A DNA stretch of 64,000 bases from assembly GCA_031548025.1 (NCBI GenBank), contig JAVBRM010000071.1, positions 14,668-78,667 on the forward strand, given 5' to 3'. This DNA is from UBA5239 sp031548025. Its GTDB lineage: Bacteria > Verrucomicrobiota > Lentisphaeria > Victivallales > Victivallaceae. Under the pieces are notes generated by a model, which searched no databases, was not told the DNA's origin, and worked only from the letters and a program-made list of their open reading frames with translations. Shown here in pieces: positions 26,020 to 35,530 of the stretch; positions within the stretch are counted from its first letter, which is position 1; each line of letters opens with the position of its first letter. Made by a program: the position numbers and the translations under genes.

Positions 26020-27300
26020 ATGAAAATCCATTCGAAGTTTCCGCTTTACACCAGATTTTCACCGGAAGTCCCGATTTACTGCCTGACTCCGGATACGGGA
26101 CGCTGTATACATCGTTTTTTTGATACCTCTCCGGTCAGCCCAGGCGGACGCTATCTGGCGGTTTTCCGGATGCCCTTCGAAGACCATCCGCCGGCCCCCG
26201 GCGACAACGGCGAAATCGTGGTCGTCGATATTGAAGAAGGCAAAGAATATGTCGTCACCACCACCGCTGGTTGGGAGTGTCAAATGGGGGCGAACATCAA
26301 CTGGGGAAGTGATGACGATACGCTGATTTTCAATGACGTAGACACCTCGAACTGGCAGGTCCACGGCGTCAAACTGAACTGGAAAACCGGGCAGCGCAAG
26401 ACTTTTGCCAAAGGGGTGTATCATGTTTCCCATGATGGGCGCTACGCCGTTTGCGGCAACCTGATAACCGCACGCCGCACCCAACCCGGCTATGGCGTGG
26501 TCATCCCCGATGAACGGGTCCCCCGTTTTGCCGGTCTGAACGCGGAAGACGGCGTCTGGATTACCGATTTAAGTACCCTTGAAACCCGGCTGTTAATCTC
26601 CATTCGCGAAGCCGTCGAACGTACCGCTCCGACTGATACGCTACCGATGTACGATGAATACGAAAATTATGTTTTTCACACCAAATGGAACCCCCAAGGC
26701 AACCGCATCATGTTTTCTCTGCGCCGCTATCCGAAAGGGCAAGGACGGTTTGACCTGCTGCAATACGACGTTTTCACCATCACGCCGGACGGCAAAGAAC
26801 TTTACAACGCCATCAATGCGGAGGTCTGGAAAAACGTCGGACATCACACCAACTGGTTCCCGGACGGCAAGCACCTTTCGATGAATCTGGCGATTGATGG
26901 CGGCCGCCAGGTGAAGTTCTGCCAGGTCAATTATGATGGCACCGGCTTGCGGAAAATGTTCGATTCTCCGGTGGGTTCGGGTCATCCGACTATCCATGCA
27001 TCCGGTAAATTTCTGGTCACTGACGCCTATATTTTCGAACCGTTTTCGTTTGACGACGGTACTTCGAGGTTGCGCCTCATCGACCTTGAAACTCGGCAAG
27101 AAACCATGCTGGCCCGGATTGGAATTGACCCTTCTAGCGAAATCCGGAAAAAATACGTTGACCTCCGCCTGGACCCGCATCCCGCCTGGGATTACAGCAA
27201 CCGCTATCTGGTTTTTAACGCGATTGAAAACGGCACCCGCCGGGTTTATATCGCCGACATGTTGAAATTTATTAATGGAAAATGGAAAATGGAAAATTGA
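26020..27300 (+). CDS. TolB/WD40-like beta-propeller protein, possibly related to oligouronide lyases (PL22-like)
   Basis: 426 residues without signal peptide. Several blades with the TolB-type pattern are visible (SPGGRYLAVFRMPF, NWGSDDDTLIFNDVD, KWNPQGNRIMFSLRRYP, TNWFPDGKHLSMNL, HPAWDYSNRYLVFNA). PL22 oligogalacturonate lyases have this fold and act in the cytoplasm, which would fit a uronic-acid locus, but I cannot confirm their catalytic His/metal residues. The last dozen residues (INGKWKMEN) and the stop are encoded by repeat R2, so the C-terminus has been remodelled by the repeat. Confidence 0.65.
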   Translation: MKIHSKFPLYTRFSPEVPIYCLTPDTGRCIHRFFDTSPVSPGGRYLAVFRMPFEDHPPAPGDNGEIVVVDIEEGKEYVVTTTAGWECQMGANINWGSDDDTLIFNDVDTSNWQVHGVKLNWKTGQRKTFAKGVYHVSHDGRYAVCGNLITARRTQPGYGVVIPDERVPRFAGLNAEDGVWITDLSTLETRLLISIREAVERTAPTDTLPMYDEYENYVFHTKWNPQGNRIMFSLRRYPKGQGRFDLLQYDVFTITPDGKELYNAINAEVWKNVGHHTNWFPDGKHLSMNLAIDGGRQVKFCQVNYDGTGLRKMFDSPVGSGHPTIHASGKFLVTDAYIFEPFSFDDGTSRLRLIDLETRQETMLARIGIDPSSEIRKKYVDLRLDPHPAWDYSNRYLVFNAIENGTRRVYIADMLKFINGKWKMEN

Positions 27301-27486
27301 GAAGATATTTACAGTCATCATATAACTTTTCCAAGCATCTGTCGAGTAGAAAACGTCAGGGAGGGGCGGCCTGCGGAGAGGCAGCCCCAGCCAGATATCA
27401 CATTGCCGGATATTATAAGGCCGAAGGGATTTTTCCCTCCCTTCATTTTCCATTTTCAATTTTCAATTTTCAATTTTCAATTCTAA
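27275..27486. repeat. Inverted 7-bp tandem repeats (R2) inside the operon
   Basis: The left arm has three ATGGAAA units that are also coding sequence. The right arm (27444-27483) has two CATTTTC and about four AATTTTC units, complementary to the left. About 150 bp of unique sequence between them contains a GGAGGGGCGGCCTGCGG stretch and a short hairpin GAAGGGA/TCCCTTC. No gene is evident in this 208-bp gap between the propeller and heparinase genes. Confidence 0.7.
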
Positions 27487-27508
27487 AAAAGCTGGAGTGA
27501 AAGCCGCT

Positions 27509-30313
27509 ATGAAAGAGCCTGCCCAAATATTATCCGACCACCAACCGCCGTTTGTTCCACCGCCACACCATCCGCGGCTCCTGATCAATGCCGCGGAGCT
27601 GGAAAATGTCCGCCGGAACCTGAACACCGGCATCAACTCCACGGTATGGCAAGAGGTACGCCGGACGGCGGCAACTCCGCTCCGGCTCTCATCCGGCTCC
27701 GCTTATAACTCTGAAACTACCGGTATTCTCGGCCAAAAAGCGTTTTACTATCTGATTACCGGCGAACCTGCTGTCGGACGCGAAGCCATCGAGCAAATGC
27801 TGATCTTCCTTGAAGGCCTGTATTTTGAAAACAAACAGGATCAAACCCGCCCGATCGGCGAGGTTATTTATACGGCGTCGTTGATTTATGACTGGTGTTA
27901 CAGTCTGCTGACCGGCGGCGAGCGGAACCTGATGCATCGGAAAATGCTTGAACTGGCCGCAACCATGGAAATCGGCTGGCCTCCATTCGAAGAATCGGTC
28001 GTCCTCGGCCATGGTAACGAAGCGCAAATCAGCCGCGACCTGCTGGCAATGGCGATTGCCGTGTACGACGAAGATCCCAAGCCGTATCAATACGTCAGCT
28101 ATCTGATGCTTGAACTTTTTGAACCGTCGAAACGTTTTCTCTATCGCGGCGGGCGCCATGATCAGGGCAGCGACTACGGAGCTTACCGCCATATGTGGGA
28201 CCTGTTCGCCGCCATTCAGTTCCGGCGCACTTTCGGGTATGAAATTCTGCCGCCGGAAACAGCGCAGATACCTTATCACTGGTTTTACATCCGACTCCCC
28301 GACAACCGCTACATGGTCGAGGGTGATACCAACTGGAGTTGGGCCGGAAACTATCTCGGCAATCCGCGGCTGCTGTTGTCCGCGATTTTCCTGTGGGGCG
28401 ACGCCGAATTGAAAGCCGAATTCAAGCGATACAACCCGGCCATGGATTTCCCGGAAGACCCGGTGTTTTTCCTACTGATCAACGATCCCGCGCTACAGCC
28501 GGAAGACCGTCGCGCCGATTTACCGCTTTGCAAAATTTACCGTGATCCCCTGCCCGGCATGGCGATTCGTACCGGCTGGAACTTCAGCCGCCTTTCCGAC
28601 GACGTGGTCATCACATTGAACGGGGCGGATTATCATTATCGCAATCACCAGCACCTCGATATGGGGGCATTTCAGATTTATTATCGCGGCAACCTGGCGA
28701 CAGACCTGGGCCAGTATGGAAAATACGGCAGCGAATTCGACTGGAATTTCAGCAAAAGCACAGTATCGCACTCCGCCATGCGTTTTCGTGATCCCGAACA
28801 GAAAAATTACCGCATGAATTCCAAATTCACTGCCAACACCGGAACTCAGGAAATTCACGATTGGTGGCCCGCCACCAGCTTGGAAGAGCAAACCGCCGGC
28901 GATAAATACCGCAACGGCCAGACTTTGAATTCCTTCTGTGGCCCGGTGGCGGCGGACCCACTGTATGCCGTGCTCGAGAGCGATCTCGCCATTCTTTATC
29001 CGGAACGGGTGAAAAGTTATACCCGCAGCTTCGTTTACCTCAATCTCGGCTTGCCCGGAACCCCGGCGGCATTGATCGTGCTGGACCGTTTCGAAAAGTC
29101 CGCCGAGCGGATCGAGCCGATTTTTCAGGTGGCTTCACTGACCGCGCCGCTGACGAATGGCGACAATCTGGAAATAGCGGTTTCACCGTACTGCCAAACC
29201 GGCAAGCTTGCCGTGCAAACCTTGCTGCCTTCACAGGCGGAAAAGAAAATTCTGACCGGCCAAGATGTTCATACTCTGGACGGCACCTATTTTGCCCCGC
29301 CATTTCCGACAGTCCCGGAGGCAAACGGTTGCCGCACGGAAATCACCGGCGACGGCAATACGTTTCTCCATCTCCTGCAAGTACAGGATGGCGATGCCGC
29401 GCCGCTGCCGGTCGAGCATACTGAGTACGGAAACCGGATATCGCTCACAATCGCCGATCGTTTGATAAATTTCGGAAACGCCTCGGCGCCGGAATCGCAA
29501 TCGGTAAAATTCAAAGTCACCAAATCGACCACACAAGTTTTGCTGCTGAATCTGGACCCCGGCCTCTGGGAGCTTGACGGTATAGGCAAATGCGAAACTA
29601 CCGACTGTTTTTTCGCCGTGCTTGAACCCGGCGAATATCAATTTCGCCGCGTCGAACATTCGAAGCTGAAAGACCTTCCCGCTCCGGCACCCCGCCCTGC
29701 CCCCAAAGCCCCGGCTCCGTCCAATTTGGTATTCATCGACGGCCAACTGCATCCCGATTTAAAACTCACCGGTAACGCAATGTTACCGCTGGCGACCATG
29801 CTGAAAGAGTTCCAGCCGCGCGTAACCCTGCCGCAGTCGCGGGAAGCAATTCCGGCGGTCTTGGCGGCGGGAATTTTCGGCATGTCGCTCAACTATGATC
29901 CAAGCTCGAATTCGGCATTTCTCGACACCATCGAAGCCCCCGGCAATATTCTGCTGGTGGAAGCCGAAGAAGACGCTAAAATCTTCTGGGAGATGGTAAG
30001 CACACATAAAAAAGAATGGAGTGCATTCGGGCGCAATATCCCGTTGAAAGTTCAGTTCCTCCATGCCCAAAAATTACAGGCCATGGCAATCCGCTGGCCG
30101 CGCGGCAAAGGACGTCAATACTCGTTGAAAGTTGAACTTTCGGCGGACGGGATTGATTTCAACCCGGTGTTTGACGGCTGGACCAAGGGCGGAACCGACG
30201 ATTTCGAAAGGTTCGAATTCCCACCCCAGCAAGTTCAGACGATCCGCTTCTGCTTCCGCGGCAACCACGTCGGCCCATGGAATCACATCACCGGAATCAA
30301 GTTCGAAGAATAA
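27509..30313 (+). CDS. Heparinase II/III-like polysaccharide lyase with added C-terminal modules
   Basis: 934 residues with no signal peptide. An alpha/alpha toroid (about 15-370) is followed by the heparinase II/III beta-sandwich with NHQHLDMGAFQIYYRG, the conserved His-containing stretch of PL12/PL15/PL21-type lyases. After a Pro/Ala linker (near 735-750) comes a segment resembling the copper amine oxidase N-terminal (stalk) domain, then a discoidin-like end (VELSADGIDFNPVFDGW, TIRFCFRGN). It should cleave uronic-acid-containing oligosaccharides by elimination. The ATG at 27509 is preferred over an in-frame GTG four codons earlier because GGAG is then correctly placed. It ends in a shared terminator. 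Confidence 0.82.
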   Translation: MKEPAQILSDHQPPFVPPPHHPRLLINAAELENVRRNLNTGINSTVWQEVRRTAATPLRLSSGSAYNSETTGILGQKAFYYLITGEPAVGREAIEQMLIFLEGLYFENKQDQTRPIGEVIYTASLIYDWCYSLLTGGERNLMHRKMLELAATMEIGWPPFEESVVLGHGNEAQISRDLLAMAIAVYDEDPKPYQYVSYLMLELFEPSKRFLYRGGRHDQGSDYGAYRHMWDLFAAIQFRRTFGYEILPPETAQIPYHWFYIRLPDNRYMVEGDTNWSWAGNYLGNPRLLLSAIFLWGDAELKAEFKRYNPAMDFPEDPVFFLLINDPALQPEDRRADLPLCKIYRDPLPGMAIRTGWNFSRLSDDVVITLNGADYHYRNHQHLDMGAFQIYYRGNLATDLGQYGKYGSEFDWNFSKSTVSHSAMRFRDPEQKNYRMNSKFTANTGTQEIHDWWPATSLEEQTAGDKYRNGQTLNSFCGPVAADPLYAVLESDLAILYPERVKSYTRSFVYLNLGLPGTPAALIVLDRFEKSAERIEPIFQVASLTAPLTNGDNLEIAVSPYCQTGKLAVQTLLPSQAEKKILTGQDVHTLDGTYFAPPFPTVPEANGCRTEITGDGNTFLHLLQVQDGDAAPLPVEHTEYGNRISLTIADRLINFGNASAPESQSVKFKVTKSTTQVLLLNLDPGLWELDGIGKCETTDCFFAVLEPGEYQFRRVEHSKLKDLPAPAPRPAPKAPAPSNLVFIDGQLHPDLKLTGNAMLPLATMLKEFQPRVTLPQSREAIPAVLAAGIFGMSLNYDPSSNSAFLDTIEAPGNILLVEAEEDAKIFWEMVSTHKKEWSAFGRNIPLKVQFLHAQKLQAMAIRWPRGKGRQYSLKVELSADGIDFNPVFDGWTKGGTDDFERFEFPPQQVQTIRFCFRGNHVGPWNHITGIKFEE

Positions 30314-30321
30314 TTCTCTTA

Positions 30322-30369
30322 AAAAAAGCAATCAGCCCCCGATCAAACACCGGGGACTGATTGCTTTTT
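30322..30369. terminator. Bidirectional terminator between two heparinase genes
   Basis: AGCAATCAGcCCC... pairs with ...GGGGaCTGATTGCT around a short loop. The stem is flanked by A-runs on the left and T-runs on the right, so it works on both strands. It lies 8 bp past one stop and 12 bp past the converging one. Confidence 0.92.
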
Positions 30370-30381
30370 AAGAGGGGGAAA

Positions 30382-32823
30382 TCAGTGTGCCAGACGCGGC
30401 GGAGTATCGGTGGAGAGTTCCTGCCATGCATGGCCGTCGATCTGTTCTTTCACCAGCGTGCCCGATGCCTTGACCTGTACCGATTCATCTTTGCCGTTGA
30501 CAACCAGCGAAGCCGGTTTATCGGTATCGAGCTCGGCGGCGACGGTATATTGCCCGAAACGGTATTCATTGCCGTTCTTCGCCACGGACATAAGCCCATT
30601 TTCCGAGTCCGCGCATTGAATCACCGCGAAGAAACGCATTTTATTGCTTTTGGCGGTACTTTTCCAGGAAATATGATATTGGTTGGTGGCATTCCGGTAG
30701 CGCGGATTGGCCGTTCGCGGGTCGACTTCGAATTGATCCGTAATCGTCATATCCAGATTCTGCGAACCGAATACCTGAGCCCTTGAGGCGGATCCCGGCA
30801 AACGGTATTCGAGGGTATTTGAACCGCTTTTCTCCGATTTTTTATAAGTATGCATCAGAAAAGTCCAGTCGTGTTCAATTTCGGATTCCAGTTCGTCGTA
30901 AATCAATACCGTGTTCGGGCGCAAAAACACCAGATGACGGTCGAATTTTTTCAGTTTCGCATCGCCGAAAAGCCGGTTCTGTTCTGCCTCGGAGAGCGCT
31001 TTCCGGACATTTTTCAACCACATGGGATTGGTTACTTCGACATAGGCATTTGAGGCGTCGCCGCAGACATAGGAAATATTCCGCCCGTGTGCAAAGCGCT
31101 TGAGCCAGCCATAGCCCTCCGGACCATATGATTGTCCCTTGCCGTCGATCAGAATGGTGTTATGCGCCTGAGTGTGACGGTAACAGATCAGACCATGTTG
31201 GTCGTCAAATTTGGTGTAGTAACCCGATGAATAGAAAATCCGCTCGCCCTTGTAGGCGATGTTGAACGCATTCTGATTGGCGTGCATATGTCCGTGATTT
31301 CCGAATGGGCTGCTGCGGAAGTAAACTGCCATGTCGTTTCCGGGATTCATCAGGTCGGTATGCATGGCGGTCACGCCGACTTCACGAAATTGACGGGCCT
31401 GCGGTAAAGATGCCGCGACTTCCGGCCTGACCTCGAACTTCTGCGGACCGCCCAGCGAAAGCTCCAGCATGGGCATGATATCAGCGGTCAGCGAACAATA
31501 GAGCTTTGCCAACGGATTGCCGGTGGCGGCGGCGATATACTGGGAAAATTTCTTGCCGAAATTCCAACCGATCCCATTATTTTTCAACCCTTCATACGCC
31601 CGGTCGTGCATGTTGCCGAAACCGTCCATCGGAGCGCGCGGCATGGCACAATAAAGAAAGTACGCCGGCAGATTCCGGTACCAGGACATTTCAAAAACAT
31701 TGACTTTGCCGACGGAATAAATATAATAAGCCATATCTCCCAAAGTGGGAAAATTGACCGTAAAATAAGCCAGCCCATTGGCCCAGCCGCCGTCATTACC
31801 GCCCGCCACCGGCGCTCGCGTCAGGAAAATTCCGTAGGCATACTCCAGGTATTTGATGTTCTCCGGACGGTCGGCCACCGTAGCCAGCGCCGCGATGAAA
31901 AATCCCGACACCTGAACCTGCCAGAAATGGTTTTCCAGAAACAACGATTCCTTGTCGCCGGGCCACCAGCTGTATTGCTTTTCCAGATACTCGTGAATTG
32001 CATCAAGCATCCGCGATTTGAGCTCGGGATTAAGACACTGGTAAAATGTATCGTAGGCCAGGGCAAAATAACGGACACGGTCGGGCCATTCCATATTATC
32101 GGTTCTCGGGGCGGCCAAATGCTGCTCGATCCGCTTTTCGACCGCGTGATAATACTTGATGTCGCCGGTTACCAGATAGGCTTCACCGAGCTCGGGAATT
32201 GCCCGTGCCTGGGGCGTATAACTCCTCAGGTAAGCACTCAGGCCGATTTTGTCGCACTCCCCGCGAAGAGCCGTCAGGTCGAGGATCGGCAGCGCCGCGG
32301 CTTTGTCACCTTTGCGGATGATTTCCGCGGCCAGATGCGGATATTTCTTAGCAGTTTCAATGATTTTGGCATGAGGCTGACCGAATGACAGCATATACGG
32401 GCGCTCCTTCGGCAGATTTTTCACCAGTGTTTCGACCGCCGGAGTCACAAACACCGGCGTATCATCGGTAATCTCGAAGGTATAAACCGGGCTGACCGTC
32501 GCTTGATTTTGAACGATCGTCGTATAACGCCAATACCATTTCCCGTTTTTCAGCTTCTGGTGCGGGTTGAAAAAACAATAACGAATCTCCTGTGATTCGA
32601 TCCGGTCGGACGAAAAATCCGGAGATGTTGAAAGCTCGACCTTGAATACCGCCGTTTTGTCGTCAACGCGCGGCCACTGCAGATTGGGAGGATTGAGCAT
32701 AGCCGCCGTTTTATCGTTCGGAAACACCGTATTGCGGATTGCCGGATAAAGCGATTTACCGGCAGACAGATTCCAGACACAACAGATCAACAGACTGAAG
32801 ATGATGATTCGGATTTTTCTCAT
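30382..32823 (-). CDS. Secreted DUF4962/heparinase II/III-like polysaccharide lyase
   Basis: 813 residues with a signal peptide (MRKIRIIIFSLLICCVWNLSA). The N-terminal DUF4962-type region has a fibronectin-like start (about 30-115), followed by an alpha/alpha toroid (to about 470) and the heparinase beta-sheet domain with GNHGHMHANQNAFNIAYKG. Such proteins cleave glycosaminoglycan-like or other uronate polysaccharides outside the cytoplasm. It has its own promoter, nearly identical to that of the pseudopilin operon at 25234, with the same upstream operator, so both are probably induced together. A CAGCC/GGCTG hairpin (32859-32874) lies in its leader. Confidence 0.85.
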   Translation of the reverse strand: MRKIRIIIFSLLICCVWNLSAGKSLYPAIRNTVFPNDKTAAMLNPPNLQWPRVDDKTAVFKVELSTSPDFSSDRIESQEIRYCFFNPHQKLKNGKWYWRYTTIVQNQATVSPVYTFEITDDTPVFVTPAVETLVKNLPKERPYMLSFGQPHAKIIETAKKYPHLAAEIIRKGDKAAALPILDLTALRGECDKIGLSAYLRSYTPQARAIPELGEAYLVTGDIKYYHAVEKRIEQHLAAPRTDNMEWPDRVRYFALAYDTFYQCLNPELKSRMLDAIHEYLEKQYSWWPGDKESLFLENHFWQVQVSGFFIAALATVADRPENIKYLEYAYGIFLTRAPVAGGNDGGWANGLAYFTVNFPTLGDMAYYIYSVGKVNVFEMSWYRNLPAYFLYCAMPRAPMDGFGNMHDRAYEGLKNNGIGWNFGKKFSQYIAAATGNPLAKLYCSLTADIMPMLELSLGGPQKFEVRPEVAASLPQARQFREVGVTAMHTDLMNPGNDMAVYFRSSPFGNHGHMHANQNAFNIAYKGERIFYSSGYYTKFDDQHGLICYRHTQAHNTILIDGKGQSYGPEGYGWLKRFAHGRNISYVCGDASNAYVEVTNPMWLKNVRKALSEAEQNRLFGDAKLKKFDRHLVFLRPNTVLIYDELESEIEHDWTFLMHTYKKSEKSGSNTLEYRLPGSASRAQVFGSQNLDMTITDQFEVDPRTANPRYRNATNQYHISWKSTAKSNKMRFFAVIQCADSENGLMSVAKNGNEYRFGQYTVAAELDTDKPASLVVNGKDESVQVKASGTLVKEQIDGHAWQELSTDTPPRLAH

Positions 32824-32884
32824 ATGAATTTGCCTTTGCCAAATATTTTAGATTCTATCAGCCAATAACGGCTGCAGTACTAAT

Positions 32885-32913
32885 ATTATATGGCAAAGGC
32901 GTCTTATTTGCAA
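32885..32913 (-). promoter_or_regulatory. Sigma-70 promoter of the secreted heparinase gene
   Basis: The minus strand has TTGCAA (32913-32908), a 17-bp spacer with ATAAGACGC and TTGCCA, and consensus TATAAT (32890-32885), followed by ATTAG as at 25189. It is a near copy of the promoter at 25161-25189. Confidence 0.82.
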
Positions 32914-32945
32914 TACTCTCCAAAGTGGAAAAAACAACAAAGTTA

Positions 32946-32959
32946 TGCATGATTACGCA
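32946..32959. promoter_or_regulatory. Operator candidate TGCATGATTACGCA upstream of the heparinase promoter
   Basis: On the minus strand it reads TGCGTAATCATGCA, the same core as the site at 25115-25128. The gap to the TATTGCAAA block is again exactly 30 bp. Likely target of the LacI protein encoded at 23968-24990. Confidence 0.68.
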
Positions 32960-32987
32960 TATCAAGAATATTCACATTCACTTAATT

Positions 32988-35528
32988 TTATGCATGACTC
33001 AATTTTTCCGGCATATACTCCTTCAGCAGTTCCAGAGCAGCGATGACGTTCAGACACCATTGGCTGGTGAAATTCGTCGTGATGAAGGGTGCTTCTTCCA
33101 ACTCGCTGCAATTGAAGTAAGGGGCAACGGTGGATTTATCAAAAATGCTCTTGCCGTTTTCGAGGCGGGGAGCTTCCTGTAGCACTTTCCATACCTTGTA
33201 CGCCAGCGCCGAATCGCGCCGGTAATAGGCGGCATAGGCGCTCAAGGTACAGGCCATGTAGGGAAAGAGAAAATCCCGGTCACTCCGAAAACCGCCGGTG
33301 GCTGTCAGCTTATCTTCGTTTGGAAGCTGGTAAAACGTGCCGTATTCCGCGAGCATGGCACGGAACTCCGAATCGTCCAGCAAATCGGCAAGTTCAATCC
33401 ACACTTGGGGGCCGCCCATGCAAAGCGAAAGGTGATAGCTTTCGTTCGGCATATCGCCGATATAACGCATTTCGCCGGTATCCGGATCGTAGGAGTAGGT
33501 CAGACCGGAGAGCATTTTCAGCGGCGCTTTTTTCAGGCCGTCAATCCCCTGCACGATTTTGTCACGGTATTGCGTGCCGCCGTGGCGTTCCCACTCGGTC
33601 ATCCAGTTGGAACAAAAACTCGACCAGTCCGGCCCGGTTCGCACCTCAAAGGGAAGCGGGGGTTCCACTTCGGTAAAAACTTTTTTCAGGTGGCCGAATG
33701 CGCGGCAGGTGGCGTAGTCGGCGTCGATCACATCGGAAAAAACATCGCCGATACGGAAATCTCCGCCGGAGAGGTAGAAAAACGGCCGGTGGTGACCCGC
33801 CATGCCGATACGCGATTCCTTGCAGGAGTCCCCCCAGTGAATGACGTTGTGACGCGAGCCCAACCCCTGGCGCCGGCCGAAATGATAGACATCCACATCC
33901 GCCGCGTGGCGGCTCATGGCCTCGGCAATCGTGTAGACGTCTTCGCGCCCGGTGCGCAGAAAATAATGCCATAGCCAGTAAGTCGGGACCAGTTCGGTAT
34001 TCTGCCACGCGAAACCGCCGATATCATAGCGCCAGCAGTGCCGGAAACGGTCATAGGTGTGCATGAAATCACCGTAATTCCAGAAGCCGTACCAGTTACG
34101 CTGTTCGATTTCGTTTTTGTAGAAATCAAAAGCCTTGTCGAGCTCGTCCTCCAACGCGGCTTTGAACGGAGTGTCGCGCTCGACCATGCTCCAATATCCC
34201 ATCACCCGTAGCGCGTGGTAATAGGAGCTTTCGCAGAGCAGTACCGGGGGCTTCTGTACCCGTTCGGCCAGCTCCAACAGAGTTTCATCCGAGGCAACCC
34301 CGTCAAATACAAACAGCGACAGTTCCGAGGTGGCCGCGATTCCGTAGGGATCGCTGTCCACATAAGTATATCCCTCGTAATAAGTCAGCTGATGTGACTC
34401 GGTGTCGTAGTGGCGCATATCGTACGCTTCCGCGCTCGGAGAAACCAACCACGCGCTCAGCGTCGCTTCCTCCTGCGACAGTCCCGAGAGATGAAGTGAG
34501 TCGGGACTACGTTGAAAAAAATCGCGTACCGCCACCGCGATGCCGCTGTTTTCATCGGCGCAATACAGCGACCCCTTGGAACGTCGCCCCCAGCTTGCAT
34601 CGATATAGGCGCAACAGTCCTTCCCCGTACGTTTTCGGACGCAAAATGAGTTTGGGGTCTGCTGAAACAGTTCATAAGAATCCCAGATGGTGACATTCGG
34701 CAATACCTTCCGCAACTCATCGCCGATACAATCAAATGGCAGTATTTCTCCGCCGAGCTGGCGTTGAAACAGGCCATCGCCGATATGCGGCCGTACAACA
34801 CAAAGCAATTGCGCCGTTTCGTGGAGAATACCGCAATCACCGGCGATTTTCACGCGGCGGTTATAAAGTTCACCATTCATCTGGCGGCGGAACTGAATGC
34901 CGACACCCTTGATGAAATCGGTTGCCGCCTCGCCATCGTACAGAAACGTGTGTTTTATCTGAATCTCATTGCTCTGAAAAAAGATGGAAACATAAAGAAT
35001 AAAACGCAAAAATGTGCTGCCATCATTAGCCCGGTAAACACCGGAAATCTTGACGGTCGTTTTGAGAGGTCCGGATTCAAAAAGTTCGAGCCGGGCGATT
35101 TCACCGGCAAAAGAAATTTCCTTGCGAATCTGCGTTTCTCCGTCCTGACTGCGGCGTTCGAGAATGGATGTCAGCGAGCCCTCCGCGTAAGGCGTACGCA
35201 TGAATATTTTTCCGGTACGAGGAAATTCCGTGGAGAAAAGCCCGTTCGATACGGAAATCTTTTCGACATCTTCACTGACGCGGTTTCCCGGCTGCGGCAT
35301 ACGGTCGGTTACTCCGATGCTGATTTCATCGGTGTCGATCCTGGCGGTTACCGAGGACCATTTGATGCTGCCGTCCGGCCAGAATGCAAGAGATTTGGTC
35401 TGCGAAGCTACTCCGTTGACTTCGACATTTTGCCCGGTAAAGACCTCGCCGGATTTCCACGGCACGCCAAACGTTACCATCCCATACTTTTCACGTCCAT
35501 CCAACCAATGCATTGATAATTGTTTCAT
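32988..35528 (-). CDS. Exo-rhamnogalacturonan lyase family protein (PcRGLX/YetA-like, PL26-type)
   Basis: 846 residues, no signal peptide. The N-terminal beta domain opens with HWLDGREKYGMVTFGVPWKSGEV and SLAFWPDGSIKWSSV, the recognisable start of the PcRGLX/YetA family; a central alpha/alpha barrel and C-terminal part follow. Family members cleave rhamnogalacturonan I oligosaccharides from the end by beta-elimination. It is the last gene of the long operon, 2 bp after the DUF4450 gene stop. Acting in the cytoplasm, it would degrade imported fragments. The final codons carry one more TGCAT half-site of the downstream regulatory region. Confidence 0.85.
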   Translation of the reverse strand: MKQLSMHWLDGREKYGMVTFGVPWKSGEVFTGQNVEVNGVASQTKSLAFWPDGSIKWSSVTARIDTDEISIGVTDRMPQPGNRVSEDVEKISVSNGLFSTEFPRTGKIFMRTPYAEGSLTSILERRSQDGETQIRKEISFAGEIARLELFESGPLKTTVKISGVYRANDGSTFLRFILYVSIFFQSNEIQIKHTFLYDGEAATDFIKGVGIQFRRQMNGELYNRRVKIAGDCGILHETAQLLCVVRPHIGDGLFQRQLGGEILPFDCIGDELRKVLPNVTIWDSYELFQQTPNSFCVRKRTGKDCCAYIDASWGRRSKGSLYCADENSGIAVAVRDFFQRSPDSLHLSGLSQEEATLSAWLVSPSAEAYDMRHYDTESHQLTYYEGYTYVDSDPYGIAATSELSLFVFDGVASDETLLELAERVQKPPVLLCESSYYHALRVMGYWSMVERDTPFKAALEDELDKAFDFYKNEIEQRNWYGFWNYGDFMHTYDRFRHCWRYDIGGFAWQNTELVPTYWLWHYFLRTGREDVYTIAEAMSRHAADVDVYHFGRRQGLGSRHNVIHWGDSCKESRIGMAGHHRPFFYLSGGDFRIGDVFSDVIDADYATCRAFGHLKKVFTEVEPPLPFEVRTGPDWSSFCSNWMTEWERHGGTQYRDKIVQGIDGLKKAPLKMLSGLTYSYDPDTGEMRYIGDMPNESYHLSLCMGGPQVWIELADLLDDSEFRAMLAEYGTFYQLPNEDKLTATGGFRSDRDFLFPYMACTLSAYAAYYRRDSALAYKVWKVLQEAPRLENGKSIFDKSTVAPYFNCSELEEAPFITTNFTSQWCLNVIAALELLKEYMPEKLSHA

Positions 35529-35530
35529 TT

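Noticed and set aside
32832..32900. 10-bp inverted repeat GCCTTTGCCA/TGGCAAAGGC in the heparinase leader
   Set aside because: The halves are 49 bp apart and one half belongs to the promoter spacer. No similar copy exists at the sister promoter near 25189, so it was not called as an operator or riboswitch.
32881..32913. TGGCA...TTGCA on the plus strand considered as a third sigma-54 promoter
   Set aside because: The distance between the two elements is six bases too long for a -24/-12 promoter. On the minus strand the same bases form a clear -35/-10 promoter.
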